IMG/VR virus record: IMGVR_UViG_3300047157_000026
Location: 1 to 41,074 of that record
Strand: one strand, 5' to 3'
DNA length: 41,074 bases
Source: a virus
This document shows positions 16,551-24,339 of this stretch, in pieces. Positions within the stretch are counted from its first letter, which is position 1. Each line of letters begins with the position of its first letter. The notes beneath the pieces are model-generated. The model saw only the letters and a program-made list of their open reading frames with translations. It was not told the DNA's origin and did no database searches. Both the position numbers and the translations under genes were made by a program.

Positions 16551-16982
16551 TTATTTGGCTTCAGACATGCCTTTATGGCATTCATCAATCCACTCATCTG
16601 GTATCCGCTTGTGTGCCCATGCGAACCCATTCTTGATGCAAAAGTCAGCATAAGAAGTCTTAGACCCCTTATACAGTTTCGCGTTTGCATTCTGGAAAAG
16701 AAAACGTAGGTCAAGGTCAGGTAGTTGCTTCTTGATCAACACATGTTTCTGTCGATCAGCAGTAACCCAGCGTCCTTTGGTTTCTAAGAACCATACACCA
16801 CCAGCCTTTGGAAGAATAAAGTCTGGGGTGTACTTGGCAGTCCGCGCTGGGATTAGGTAGGACAGTCTCTCAGTTTCGTAGGTAAATGGAATACCTAATC
16901 TCCTGAGTTCTTCTGCCACCCCAACCTCAAGACCTGACCTGTAGCCTTCTCTGATACCTCGGTATCTATGGTTAGAAGTCAA
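16551..16982 (-). CDS. Endonuclease I (T7 gp3-like Holliday junction resolvase)
   Basis: The chosen start is TTG 16982, with AGGAAA upstream and an 11-base overlap with the SSB stop. It gives 143 residues, close to T7 endonuclease I (149). A longer frame to 17078 would add 32 residues with no counterpart. Catalytic residues align with T7: RSGLE (Glu 19), YTPDFILP (Asp 54) and FLETKGRW (Glu 67, Lys 69). The C-terminus also matches, with AKLYKGSKTSYADFC and RIPDEWI. It resolves branched DNA during packaging and degrades host DNA. Confidence 0.92.
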   Translation of the reverse strand: MTSNHRYRGIREGYRSGLEVGVAEELRRLGIPFTYETERLSYLIPARTAKYTPDFILPKAGGVWFLETKGRWVTADRQKHVLIKKQLPDLDLRFLFQNANAKLYKGSKTSYADFCIKNGFAWAHKRIPDEWIDECHKGMSEAK

Positions 16983-17514
16983 AGTTGTCTGCGTTTCCTG
17001 TTGGTGCGAATGGTGCATCCATTGCTGATGTGTCCACAGTGAAACCACCTTCCTCGATTGCACCAAAGCCTGTTCCATTCATTCCTTGGACAGCCTCAAC
17101 AATTTGGACAGCTTGAAGTGTTATTGCCACTCCAGCCTGACCGCTGACCTTGTAGACATTTAAGAAGCCTTTCAGTCTTAAACGACTACCACCACCAATT
17201 TGTGGTAAAGCGTTTGTCGGGACTTTTTGACCAGCTGTGTCATAAAACTCAGGCATATATTTGGACTGTAGTTTGAATGCTACTTCCCCAGTCTCTTCTT
17301 CTACTTGATAAGGAACTCTATAGTTAGCCTTCCCATGTTCTTCTTTTGCCGCATCCTCAATGATTTTAATCAAGGGCTTTGCGTCTTCTGGAGACAGCAA
17401 CAGTTCTGACTTATACTTACCTTCACTGTCGAAGGCTGTGTCAGGTTTCAATAGGTGCGGATACTTAGCCACGCCAGTTGGTGTCTGGAAGTTTATCTTT
17501 TGTTTTTTAGCCAT
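16972..17514 (-). CDS. Single-stranded DNA-binding protein (T7 gp2.5-like)
   Basis: The product has 180 residues. An OB-fold-like core is suggested by KINFQTPTGVAKYPHLLKPD, then YKSELLLSPEDAKPLIK and GSRLRLKGFLNVYKV. The C-terminus is acidic and ends in an aromatic residue (NADNFDF), as in T7 gp2.5, where this tail contacts the polymerase and helicase. The family is close to DUF2815. It lies between the RNA polymerase terminators and endonuclease I. Confidence 0.88.
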   Translation of the reverse strand: MAKKQKINFQTPTGVAKYPHLLKPDTAFDSEGKYKSELLLSPEDAKPLIKIIEDAAKEEHGKANYRVPYQVEEETGEVAFKLQSKYMPEFYDTAGQKVPTNALPQIGGGSRLRLKGFLNVYKVSGQAGVAITLQAVQIVEAVQGMNGTGFGAIEEGGFTVDTSAMDAPFAPTGNADNFDF

Positions 17515-17534
17515 GCTTTTGTCTTTCTAAAGTT

Positions 17535-17571
17535 AAAAAGGCCACCCCTAGATGACTAGAGATGGCCTTTT
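17535..17571. terminator. Terminator between RNA polymerase and SSB genes
   Basis: AAAAAGGCCACCCCTAG at 17535-17551 pairs with CTAGAGATGGCCTTTT at 17556-17571, with G-U pairs on the minus strand, and leaves a four-base loop. Both sides carry the A/T runs needed for termination. On the minus strand it follows the RNA polymerase gene and precedes SSB. Confidence 0.85.
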
Positions 17572-17589
17572 ATGTTTGGGAGGAGAAGT

Positions 17590-17625
17590 CCCTAGAGTCT
17601 TAGGAGGAGGAGGTGGACTCTAGGG
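17590..17625. promoter_or_regulatory. Perfect 10-bp stem-loop downstream of the RNA polymerase gene
   Basis: CCCTAGAGTC (17590-17599) and GACTCTAGGG (17616-17625) are exact inverted repeats around a 16-base purine-rich loop. There is no T run, so this is more likely a 3'-end stabilising or processing hairpin than a terminator. It lies 24 bases after the RNA polymerase stop. Confidence 0.6.
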
Positions 17626-17648
17626 GCTTCTGAAGGGTGACATAAGTA

Positions 17649-20285
17649 TTAACTGAAGCAAAACTGGCTTTCCATAATCAGCAGTAGGTTAAGGTTTCCC
17701 ATTTGTGGAATTGGGTCTACATTAGCCTTCTCAAAGTCAAACGGATGATCCAGCTGTTGCCTTAGTTCCTCTTGCCATTTGAGCAACAGGTTTTCAGCCT
17801 CATACATCTCAATGTGGGCTTCACGCACCCCATAGTAGAGGTCGTCCACATCTCCTGATATTGCAAAGCTGTCGTGGATCATAAAGAAGTCTTCAGTCAC
17901 CCCTGCATCTAAAAGTTTTACAATTGTCTTTGCCATGCCAGAGGCATCTAAAGAGTGTATCAGATTAGCCGCTACGCTGGCTGTATTCTTCCTGACATCC
18001 ACTTTACCTGTGTCCATCGATAGAGAAACTTTAGACCTAGTCCTCTCGCCCACCGCTGTATCAAACAAGAATATCTTGGTCTCTACTCGGTCTCGCTTCA
18101 GATAGTTGTGGAAGACCCTGAAGCCACTTGGCGAAGTCCAGTTGACCAGCTTGTTCTGCTTGCTGAGAACATTGGTACACGACTGTATCCACTTCATTGC
18201 TTCAGCGGCCTTTGGCAGAGTTTCCACAATGCTGTCGTAGCTGTGACCAGCAAGGTATCTAGCCGCAACTTTTCGCTCCTTGTTAGTCCTAGCAATCGGA
18301 TGTTTCTCTAGCTCACCATAAGACACAGATCGTTGCAAAGGCTTCATCACGTCTTCCATATATTGTCCAGCCATACCAGCGACAACCGATGAATACGGAT
18401 AGGTCATACAAGCCCTCTTCTGATTTCCTCTGGTGATACCATAGTCTAACCAGATACGCGCCAGTTCAGCCTTAGTGATCTCATTTTTACCAAAGGCACT
18501 GGGATCATCTAAATCGACCTCTAGTCTCTCTGTGACCTTGTCGGCAACTGTTTGATAAAGGTCTGCCATTGTGTCTTGTGGGACTAGGTTTACCAAAGCC
18601 CCTTCCTCACTACGTGTCAAAAGACTGTAATGCTGGACGCCACTATTAGTCCCATCAAGTGAAATAGGAATAAAACCAACGAAGTCGTCGCCTTCCTCAA
18701 GGTATCTGGAATATTCGAAGATAGCCGCTAACATTTGAAAAGGCTTGTCCGCGCCAGACCATTGACCCAGACTGTTCTTATAGTCTTTAGCCATGTCCAA
18801 CAGCACACCCTCATTCTTGTCAAACCAAGCCACACGTTCATCCAGAGGTGCTTTGTCGATCTTCTCAAAGCCACTACAGTTTGCAATATGTATCTTCAGC
18901 CACCTGATGTTTTGCCCATCGACTACACGGCCTCTTTGAAACTGGAAGAGTGACTTTATGTGATCGTCCCTGTGGTAGTTGAAAGACGGAACCATGTTGA
19001 AGCGACCACGGAAGTCACAAGCCCAAGGGATCGTGAACCAGTCGTGTACTGCCAGTTCATTAGCAATCTGCAAATCTTGCTTCATGACTGCTTCAGCACC
19101 TTTGACACGCCTCTCCGTATTTCTCCATTCACGCTGGTCTTCTTTGATTGCTTTCTTTAGCTCCTGATCCATTGTCATGTGATCTTTGGGTAGCCTCGGA
19201 AACTCAGGTGTATCTCGCTTTGGGAACTTCCCGAATGACTGACGTGTCTCCCAGCACCACTCAACTACTTCCAACATCTCTTCGTTGATACAAAGCCTCG
19301 TTTCTTGGAGTGCATTTAGGGCTCTAAAGTGCTCTGGAATTTCACCTTTGAAACTGTGCTCTATGGCCTCAATTTGCTTCACTGAAGCCCCTCGAACCAA
19401 CTTCACGCACTCAGCTAATCTCCAGTCCTTATAGGCTCCTGTGTGGAACCCTATCCACGGGTTTGGAGTGTCCATAGGAATGGGCTTTAGGAGTGGCTGT
19501 GACCATTGTAAATATTCTTTGCTATTCTCAATTTCGCGCTGGGCTTCATCAGTAAACGCAAGGCGAGTAATGCTGTTCTTTGGTGTTGTATATTGGGTGT
19601 CCTTTTGGAAGACATTACAATACTGAAAGATAGCCGAAAGAACTGGTGCAGAGTTTGCTGTGCGTCTTTTCTTGTGCATCTTCCTGTCAGCTTTAGTTTC
19701 AGAGATGCCGAAGTATACAGATTTGGTTCCATTCTTGGTTGCTATGTTTCTGAGTGCCTTCAGTCTAACATGTGCTGAAGTATGAGTTTCAGAGACCATC
19801 TTAACAATTCTAGCGTTGTTCTTGTTGGCTTCCTCATCCTCGCTGTGCAATAGCTCAAGTGCTAGACATTCCCTGTCTATCAGTCCACCGATTTCCTGAG
19901 TTACTGAGTTCATAGTGCTGTCTTTAAGAACTGCATTGTAACAGCTTTGGAGGCCAATAAGTGCCAGCTGTCTTGGGTCTAGGTGCATAAGGTCATTTAA
20001 CCACGTTGGGCGGCGACCTTTGCCTCTTCTAGCTTCCTCTATATCTTTTGTAAGTCCTTCTGCAACCTTGTCCAAGACTTGCTTTAACTGGTTGTATTCT
20101 GGTGCTTGCTCAGTGACGTTGTCTGCCTGTTTATATTTCTCTTGCCACTTTAATCTGCCATCTTCCTTCATGGTCTCGTTGTATGCTTCTGAAACTGGGC
20201 TTCCACGATAAGGATTACACCAACTTGTTACTGGTTTTCCGTGACCGCCGTTAGTAAGGCTTGCTTTTGTTGTTTTATCTTTCAT
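17649..20285 (-). CDS. T7-type single-subunit RNA polymerase
   Basis: The start is ATG 20285, with GGGAAG upstream. A frame to 20354 exists but lacks a start signal and overlaps the integrase. The product has 878 residues (T7: 883). Seen are DFRGRF (424-429), motif A SLDGTNSGVQHYS (Asp 544), motif B TRGNQKRACMTYPYSS (Arg 619, Lys 623, Tyr 631) and motif C MIHDSF (His 804, Asp 805). The segment FRVFHNYLKRDRVETKIFLF lies where T7 has its promoter specificity loop region. The C-terminus FCFS parallels T7 FAFA. It transcribes phage genes from its own promoters. It follows the integrase by 19 bases. Confidence 0.95.
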   Translation of the reverse strand: MKDKTTKASLTNGGHGKPVTSWCNPYRGSPVSEAYNETMKEDGRLKWQEKYKQADNVTEQAPEYNQLKQVLDKVAEGLTKDIEEARRGKGRRPTWLNDLMHLDPRQLALIGLQSCYNAVLKDSTMNSVTQEIGGLIDRECLALELLHSEDEEANKNNARIVKMVSETHTSAHVRLKALRNIATKNGTKSVYFGISETKADRKMHKKRRTANSAPVLSAIFQYCNVFQKDTQYTTPKNSITRLAFTDEAQREIENSKEYLQWSQPLLKPIPMDTPNPWIGFHTGAYKDWRLAECVKLVRGASVKQIEAIEHSFKGEIPEHFRALNALQETRLCINEEMLEVVEWCWETRQSFGKFPKRDTPEFPRLPKDHMTMDQELKKAIKEDQREWRNTERRVKGAEAVMKQDLQIANELAVHDWFTIPWACDFRGRFNMVPSFNYHRDDHIKSLFQFQRGRVVDGQNIRWLKIHIANCSGFEKIDKAPLDERVAWFDKNEGVLLDMAKDYKNSLGQWSGADKPFQMLAAIFEYSRYLEEGDDFVGFIPISLDGTNSGVQHYSLLTRSEEGALVNLVPQDTMADLYQTVADKVTERLEVDLDDPSAFGKNEITKAELARIWLDYGITRGNQKRACMTYPYSSVVAGMAGQYMEDVMKPLQRSVSYGELEKHPIARTNKERKVAARYLAGHSYDSIVETLPKAAEAMKWIQSCTNVLSKQNKLVNWTSPSGFRVFHNYLKRDRVETKIFLFDTAVGERTRSKVSLSMDTGKVDVRKNTASVAANLIHSLDASGMAKTIVKLLDAGVTEDFFMIHDSFAISGDVDDLYYGVREAHIEMYEAENLLLKWQEELRQQLDHPFDFEKANVDPIPQMGNLNLLLIMESQFCFS

Positions 20286-20304
20286 TTTAATTACTTCCCT
20301 TTTC

Positions 20305-21198
20305 TTATATTTCCAGTCCAAACAAGTCTTTCTGTGTGGCTTGTGGTTCTGCAATGGTTTTGCTTTGCTCTCCTCTCATTAGTTCTGCCATAGACCGAAG
20401 GGTCTCTGGTGCTGTCTTTATGTATTTTCGGGTGGTGTTTAGGTCTCGATGTCCTAAAAACTTTCCGATGATGTCCGTATTATAAGCCCCACTGTTAGCC
20501 AGCGTTGTTGCACAAGTATGTCTGGTTGTGTGGAAGGTGTAGCGGCTGTCGTCGTTGAGAACTGCCCTTCTCATGTGCTTCCATCCACGATAAAACAGCT
20601 TACTGTTCCAGTTCTTAGAGACATCAGTTCCTAGTTTCCTGATTGCTCTTAGGGCTTTATCATTGATTGGCACTGTGCGGCTGTCGCCGTTCTTGGTGTC
20701 AGCTAAATAGACTGAATAACCGCCAGTTGCATCAATAATTAATGTGCGTTCGTTTATGCTCCTTATTTCACCAATACGCATTCCTGTTTGAATGCCAATG
20801 ATCAAATAAAACTCTAGGTCTCTGAAGTCAGCACTATCTCGAAAGTATGACGACATTAAGTCAATTTGGGACTTTGTAAAGTATAAAGGCCGCTTGTTGC
20901 CCCTGACCTTCCTGTACTTAAATTTGGGCACATGGCTAATCAGCTCCTCACAAACAGCATGAGAGAACACTTTGACTATCATAGCCCCATAATGATTAAT
21001 CGTATTATTGGACAACCCCTGCTCCGCAAGACTGTCAAAGAACTTGTGAATATGGCTAGGCTTAAAGTCGCCGATGCCCCTTGTCTCATGATCAGAGAAA
21101 GAGGCAAATCGCTCGGCTTTTGTGATGCTTCGGGCTCGGTGTGCTTCACCTTCCCAGATCAGCTTTGCGTCCATGTGGACTAGCTCAAGAAAGGTCAC
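20305..21198 (-). CDS. int: Tyrosine recombinase (integrase)
   Basis: GTG 21198 overlaps the upstream stop as GTGA and has AAAGGA upstream, so it is preferred over GTG 21228 and ATG 21174. The product has 297 residues: an N-terminal SAM-like core-binding domain, then the catalytic domain. Catalytic residues are Arg 141 (TGMRIGEIR), Lys 169 (DTKNGDSRTVPI), His 223 and Arg 226 (HTTRHTCAT), His 250 (LGHRDLNTT) and Tyr 259 (RKYIK). All are present, so the enzyme should be active. It implies a lysogenic option. No attachment site could be recognised with confidence. Confidence 0.95.
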   Translation of the reverse strand: MTFLELVHMDAKLIWEGEAHRARSITKAERFASFSDHETRGIGDFKPSHIHKFFDSLAEQGLSNNTINHYGAMIVKVFSHAVCEELISHVPKFKYRKVRGNKRPLYFTKSQIDLMSSYFRDSADFRDLEFYLIIGIQTGMRIGEIRSINERTLIIDATGGYSVYLADTKNGDSRTVPINDKALRAIRKLGTDVSKNWNSKLFYRGWKHMRRAVLNDDSRYTFHTTRHTCATTLANSGAYNTDIIGKFLGHRDLNTTRKYIKTAPETLRSMAELMRGEQSKTIAEPQATQKDLFGLEI

Positions 21199-21632
21199 TG
21201 TGAAATTCCTTTCGCCAAGTCTGTGCACTGCTGTAGCCTTTTAGATGACATTTTCTCACCCCTCTTCCAGCGAGTGATCAGCTTTGGCGACACACCTAAG
21301 ACAGTTGCAAGGCTCTGCTCTTTTTTATATTTACCTAAAAGAAGCCCAAGCAGAAATGCGTGCTGGTCAGTTATGATTTCTGTAGGTCTCTCAATTTCAA
21401 CAACACCTTCAATACTGTGTACCCCGTAAACTTCTAAGAAATGCCACAAGTCTTCATTCTTTAGGTTCATGATGTCTTTAATTGGGGAGGTTTCCCCTAA
21501 CGCCTTGAAGTTATAAAAGTAGACTGTGATTTCATCATCACTCTTAACTTCAAGAACTTTAGCGGCATCATATCCAAAGATATTATGGATACGCCCTGAC
21601 TTGTTTTGTATATAGTTTGCTCCCTTAAACAT
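21195..21632 (-). CDS. HTH protein, candidate lysogeny regulator
   Basis: The product has 145 residues. The first 85 residues are a beta-rich unknown domain (RIHNIFGYDAAKVLEVKSDD, then EITVYFYNFKALGE). The C-terminal part, LATVLGVSPKLITRWKRGEK, is a clear helix-turn-helix of Cro/XRE type, followed by SSKRLQQCTDLAKG. It overlaps the integrase by GTGA, so both are translated together. A repressor or excision-control role is inferred from the HTH and position. GGAAAAGCAA precedes its ATG. Confidence 0.7.
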   Translation of the reverse strand: MFKGANYIQNKSGRIHNIFGYDAAKVLEVKSDDEITVYFYNFKALGETSPIKDIMNLKNEDLWHFLEVYGVHSIEGVVEIERPTEIITDQHAFLLGLLLGKYKKEQSLATVLGVSPKLITRWKRGEKMSSKRLQQCTDLAKGISQ

Positions 21633-21828
21633 TTGCTTTTCCCTTCTGTTGCTGATGTAAATTTATAAGTGCCCTGTGGTGTCCCCTTTGAAACTCACTG
21701 TCCGCTGGGTCTTGCTCGTAAAGCATTAGCGCACTTTCAATACAGTAGATGTCGCCTGACGCTACTGCTTCCCTTGCTGACTGCATTCCTAACGCATAAT
21801 CAGCATTCAATTGAATTACTTCACCCAT
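21625..21828 (-). CDS. Small early protein, unknown
   Basis: ATG 21828 with AAGGAAAG upstream gives 67 residues. The frame extends to 21852 but without a better start. It is helical, with QLNADYALGMQSAREAVAS, then CIESALMLYEQD and QRGHHRALINLHQQ. There is no membrane segment or known motif. It overlaps the HTH gene by 8 bases and its upstream neighbour by 8 bases. Confidence 0.65.
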   Translation of the reverse strand: MGEVIQLNADYALGMQSAREAVASGDIYCIESALMLYEQDPADSEFQRGHHRALINLHQQQKGKANV

Positions 21829-22036
21829 TTGCTTTCCTTCCATAATGCTCACGAACTGCCATCTCTATTGCTCCAGCTTTGGCTTGCTCTAGTTCCTTTG
21901 CTGTTAATTTGTCAGCCATTGCTTGTGCGAGACTAGCCGCAGCTGAACTTTTTTTTGCTGTGCTTGCTGTAAGGCTTCTAAACAAAGCCACTTGCAAGGC
22001 TTCAACTGCTGTTTCTGCTGTGTAATCAATAATCAT
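21821..22036 (-). CDS. Small Ala-rich early protein, unknown
   Basis: ATG 22036 has a near-perfect ribosome binding site GAGGAGGT, which decides this start over the longer frame to 22162. The 71-residue product is helical and Ala/Lys-rich (TAETAVEALQVALFRSL, then SAAASLAQAMADKLTAKE). It has no recognised domain. It overlaps both neighbours by a few bases. Confidence 0.7.
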   Translation of the reverse strand: MIIDYTAETAVEALQVALFRSLTASTAKKSSAAASLAQAMADKLTAKELEQAKAGAIEMAVREHYGRKANG

Positions 22037-22196
22037 TGTAGTAAACCTCCTCGAATACTGACGTCTTACCGCCAGTGATTTGTTCATAAAGTTTTGCGTG
22101 GTGTTCAGCTGTTTCCCTGTCGTTGTAGGTGCGAAGGTCAAGGCTGTACTTCTCGTCTTCAAGTAAGATGCGGAAACGTGTCTTTTTCTCGGTCAC
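22026..22196 (-). CDS. Small early protein with GTG start (56 residues)
   Basis: GTG 22196 overlaps the upstream stop TGA (22195-22193) as GTGA, and GGAATTGAGG lies upstream. The stop is TGA at 22028-22026. The product is charged, with KKTRFRILLEDEKYSLDLRT, then NDRETAEHHAKLYEQITGG and SVFEEVYYNDY, and looks like a small alpha/beta protein. It fills what would otherwise be a gap between two early genes. Function unknown. Confidence 0.7.
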   Translation of the reverse strand: MTEKKTRFRILLEDEKYSLDLRTYNDRETAEHHAKLYEQITGGKTSVFEEVYYNDY

Positions 22197-22438
22197 GACG
22201 CCACCTCAATTCCCTTTTCTAAAATGTCCATCACGTCATTTGTTAGGTTTTCAATTAGCCCATAAACAGTTTCTGGGTCGTGATACTCTAACGGCTCCCA
22301 AAGATATTCACTGATGTATGCCATCTGTGCATCATCGCTTAGTTCAAAGAAGTCATCCTCTAAATGTGCGCACAAGAAATGTCCTGATAGCCTGATGAAT
22401 AGTTTATTGTATTGTTCTTCTCTAATTGAGTTAGTCAT
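22193..22438 (-). CDS. Small acidic early protein, unknown
   Basis: The product has 81 residues and is strongly acidic and helical. It contains QYNKLFIRLSGHFLCAHLED, then AYISEYLWEPLEYHDPETVY and NLTNDVMDILEKG. No domain is recognised. Small acidic early proteins in T7-like phages often bind host enzymes, some as DNA mimics. That is only a possibility here. It is followed by the GTG-start gene. Confidence 0.7.
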   Translation of the reverse strand: MTNSIREEQYNKLFIRLSGHFLCAHLEDDFFELSDDAQMAYISEYLWEPLEYHDPETVYGLIENLTNDVMDILEKGIEVAS

Positions 22439-22441
22439 GAT

Positions 22442-22936
22442 TTAGCTCCCCAAGAATACTACTAATATTTGCTCACCTTGGCGGTCGTTACACTCATCAA
22501 GGTCAATGCTTTCAATGAAGGTGTGCCACTTTCCACGCTGGTTAAGGAAATGCGCTGTGGCTTCTTTCACGTCTTCCATGTGAACCTTGCCATTGATTAC
22601 GCGGATGACATCTTTAAACCACATGTCACATTTATCAGGCGAAAAGCAGACGCTGTATTTTCCGTTGGGTATCTTGGAGATACCATCAACTGAACCATCT
22701 GCTTTATTCTGAGGCGTGAAGTCGCCCCAGTTTTCGCTGTATTCGCTCTCAGTCCATTCACCTATTGCCCAGCTTATGTCGTCTGGGGTGTAGCCCTTCT
22801 CTTCATCCCATAGGCGGCGTTCATCTTGCTTTTCCGTCCACTCGCCAAAGCAAGGCTCACACCATTGCTCGCCCTGTGAGACTGTTGCTCCACAATCCTT
22901 ACAAATTGATGATCTAGTTTTAACTAATGTATTCAT
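22442..22936 (-). CDS. Early protein with N-terminal zinc ribbon
   Basis: The product has 164 residues. The N-terminus has CKDCG and CEPCF (two CxxC pairs, residues 12-29), a compact zinc ribbon. The rest is acidic and Trp-rich (SWAIGEWTESEYSENWGDF), with KYSVCFSPDKCDMWFKDVI and a C-terminal beta segment (QGEQILVVFLG). I do not recognise the second domain. It overlaps the upstream gene by ATGA. Confidence 0.72.
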   Translation of the reverse strand: MNTLVKTRSSICKDCGATVSQGEQWCEPCFGEWTEKQDERRLWDEEKGYTPDDISWAIGEWTESEYSENWGDFTPQNKADGSVDGISKIPNGKYSVCFSPDKCDMWFKDVIRVINGKVHMEDVKEATAHFLNQRGKWHTFIESIDLDECNDRQGEQILVVFLGS

Positions 22937-23181
22937 GAGAAGTTTGCCTCCGTTTTAAATGCATTCTCCATATCCCAGAATGCTTGATTAAGTTTCGCAA
23001 TGTCAGTTAGGTATAAGTCTTGCACCTCATTGATCATGTCAGTGACTGACTGAAGTGTCTCCCGTGTGTCAGCTATTGCTTTTAATTGCTTTGGGGTAAG
23101 TCCATCCATTGCCTTTTTGTTGGCTTTGTATTCTGCCAAAAGTTCAATCTGGTACTCAGTCAATTTAGTTTTCTTAGCCAT
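22933..23181 (-). CDS. Small early helical protein, unknown
   Basis: The product has 82 residues, preceded by AGAAGGAAC. It is helical throughout (AKKTKLTEYQIELLAEYKAN, then TPKQLKAIADTRETLQS and INEVQDLYLTDIAKL). No known motif. The 78-base leader upstream holds two hairpins described separately. Confidence 0.7.
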   Translation of the reverse strand: MAKKTKLTEYQIELLAEYKANKKAMDGLTPKQLKAIADTRETLQSVTDMINEVQDLYLTDIAKLNQAFWDMENAFKTEANFS

Positions 23182-23204
23182 TTCTTTTGTTCCTTCTTTA
23201 GTTC

Positions 23205-23246
23205 CATGCGTGATTGCATGAGCAAACCCAACGCCTTGACGCTGGG
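23205..23246 (-). promoter_or_regulatory. Leader hairpins before the 22933-23181 gene
   Basis: On the minus strand CCCAGCG pairs with CGTTGGG (one G-U pair; 23246-23240 with 23233-23227), closed by a six-base loop. It is followed by CATGC-AATCAC-GCATG (23220-23205). The A-C mismatch on the plus strand and G-U pair on the minus strand show the first hairpin is made for the minus-strand RNA. The ribosome binding site AGAAGGAAC follows. No T run, so a regulatory or processing role is more likely than termination. Confidence 0.5.
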
Positions 23247-23259
23247 CTAACTGATGTAA

Positions 23260-23577
23260 TCAACTGGCTAGTTCTCGCTGTATCTTTAGACCCTTGAGAA
23301 GCATTGCTTCAGCGTCTGCTTTCTGACCCCTTCTCAATCGCTCGTAAGCCCATGAGACCCAACCAGCGGCGTCGTGAGTTAAGACTTCTGGTCGCTCGGC
23401 TGGGGTTGGCTCTGGCTTGCTCTCGACTGCCATTGCTCCCACTGAGTTTTGATTAAGGAATGCCAGCAAGTCAGCCTTCATGACTGGGACATCAACTTCA
23501 ATGTATTTACCATCAAGTTTTCTAGCGTCTGCTTGAGTGCCAGCCCAGTCGCCGCGTTTGTTTGTGTAAAGTCTCAT
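23260..23577 (-). CDS. Small early protein, unknown
   Basis: The product has 105 residues. The N-terminal half is beta-rich (MRLYTNKRGDWAGTQADARK, then KYIEVDVPVMKADLLAFLNQ). A proline-rich linker (ESKPEPTPAERPEV) leads to a helical C-terminus (AAGWVSWAYERLRRGQKADA). The start overlaps the upstream stop as ATGA. No domain is recognised. Confidence 0.7.
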   Translation of the reverse strand: MRLYTNKRGDWAGTQADARKLDGKYIEVDVPVMKADLLAFLNQNSVGAMAVESKPEPTPAERPEVLTHDAAGWVSWAYERLRRGQKADAEAMLLKGLKIQRELAS

Positions 23578-23744
23578 TTGATTTCTCCACTTTTCTTGGG
23601 TGTCAAAGTGTAGTTGGCGGCTATGTAGTTTTGCATCATCATAGCGGCTGTAACGACTGCTGGTTCGTTTGTGGCCTTGATCCAGTTGTTCAACTGTTCC
23701 ATTGTTTCTGGAGTGGCGAAAAAGTTATTTACTGTAATGTCCAT
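23574..23744 (-). CDS. Small early protein (56 residues)
   Basis: ATG 23744 with TTAGGAGC upstream is preferred over 23777. The product reads MDITVNNFFATPETMEQLNN, then EPAVVTAAMMMQNYIAANYT and a basic end. It has no membrane segment. Function unknown. It ends with an ATGA overlap to the next gene. Confidence 0.68.
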   Translation of the reverse strand: MDITVNNFFATPETMEQLNNWIKATNEPAVVTAAMMMQNYIAANYTLTPKKSGEIK

Positions 23745-23754
23745 TAATCTGCTC

Positions 23755-23985
23755 CTAACAAGTTTCGATTTGTGCAATGTCTGCTCGGTAGTTTGCTTCC
23801 AAGTATTTGCAAACTTTCCGAAATGTATTGTAGATGGTGGCGTCTATATCTGCCGCAATGCCATCGTAGTCTTCGTCATCACAGACGATGGAAAAGTTGC
23901 TGTCTTCCTCAATCTTTCCATAGCAATAAACTTCGTCGCCATCGGCTCTTTTGTATTTGTAGTCTGGTTGAAGTAATGGTTGCAT
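23755..23985 (-). CDS. Small acidic early protein
   Basis: ATG 23985 is preceded by AGAAGGAACGAAAG; the frame to 24042 lacks a start signal. The 76-residue product is acidic (DEVYCYGKIEEDSNFSIVCD, then DEDYDGIAADIDATIY) and ends in a helix (RKVCKYLEANYRADIAQ). No motif recognised. It follows a leader with a UNCG-type hairpin. Confidence 0.7.
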   Translation of the reverse strand: MQPLLQPDYKYKRADGDEVYCYGKIEEDSNFSIVCDDEDYDGIAADIDATIYNTFRKVCKYLEANYRADIAQIETC

Positions 23986-24027
23986 TCTTTCGTTCCTTCT
24001 GTTGTCGTGGCTAATCCCACTGGATGA

Positions 24028-24045
24028 CCCACGCCGTAGCATGGG
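24028..24045 (-). promoter_or_regulatory. UACG-tetraloop hairpin in an early leader
   Basis: On the minus strand CCCATGC-TACG-GCGTGGG forms a 7-bp stem closed by a UACG tetraloop of the very stable UNCG class. It lies 43 bases upstream of ATG 23985. No T run follows. Like the hairpins at 23205 and 25045 it precedes a gene with the AGAAGGAAC ribosome binding site. Confidence 0.55.
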
Positions 24046-24058
24046 TGCACCAGTAGGC

Positions 24059-24172
24059 TCAGACTGTCAGATGACCTGAGACAACAACTATGATTGAAAC
24101 TGCGACACAGAATAAAAGGCCAAAGTCAGACCAGAATTCACGAGTAGACATGCGGTTGATAAGGTCTCTCAT
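24059..24172 (-). CDS. Tiny single-pass membrane protein (37 residues)
   Basis: ATG 24172 overlaps the upstream stop as ATGA, with GAGGTGCAGTC before it; TGA is at 24061-24059. The product has a basic/polar N-terminus (MRDLINRMSTREFWSD) and one hydrophobic helix (FGLLFCVAVSIIVVVSGHL). Small early membrane proteins in phages often act on the host envelope or in superinfection exclusion; the role here is unknown. Confidence 0.65.
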   Translation of the reverse strand: MRDLINRMSTREFWSDFGLLFCVAVSIIVVVSGHLTV

Positions 24173-24339
24173 GACTGCACCTCAACTTTGCTCTCAAGCC
24201 GTTCCTTGTGCTTTTGGATTTTGTAGATTTCAGACTGTAGCCTGACAATTCTGTCAGATGCTCTTTTGATGCTGTCTGTCTCTTCGCGTATCTGATCAAG
24301 AAGATTATTTATTTTAATGTCTTTAGCTAGGTGTCTCAT
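24169..24339 (-). CDS. Small coiled-coil early protein (56 residues)
   Basis: ATG 24339 overlaps the upstream stop as ATGA and has GAGGTGCAG upstream. The product is a single charged helix (NNLLDQIREETDSIKRASDR, then IVRLQSEIYKIQKHKERLES) with heptad spacing, so it probably dimerises. Its start region repeats almost exactly in the next gene (24172). Confidence 0.68.
   Translation of the reverse strand: MRHLAKDIKINNLLDQIREETDSIKRASDRIVRLQSEIYKIQKHKERLESKVEVQS

Noticed and set aside
20281-21240. attP next to the integrase gene
   Set aside because: No non-coding space on either side of the integrase and no tRNA 3'-end sequence such as GGTTCGAATCC nearby; attP may lie in 25036-25974 but cannot be named.
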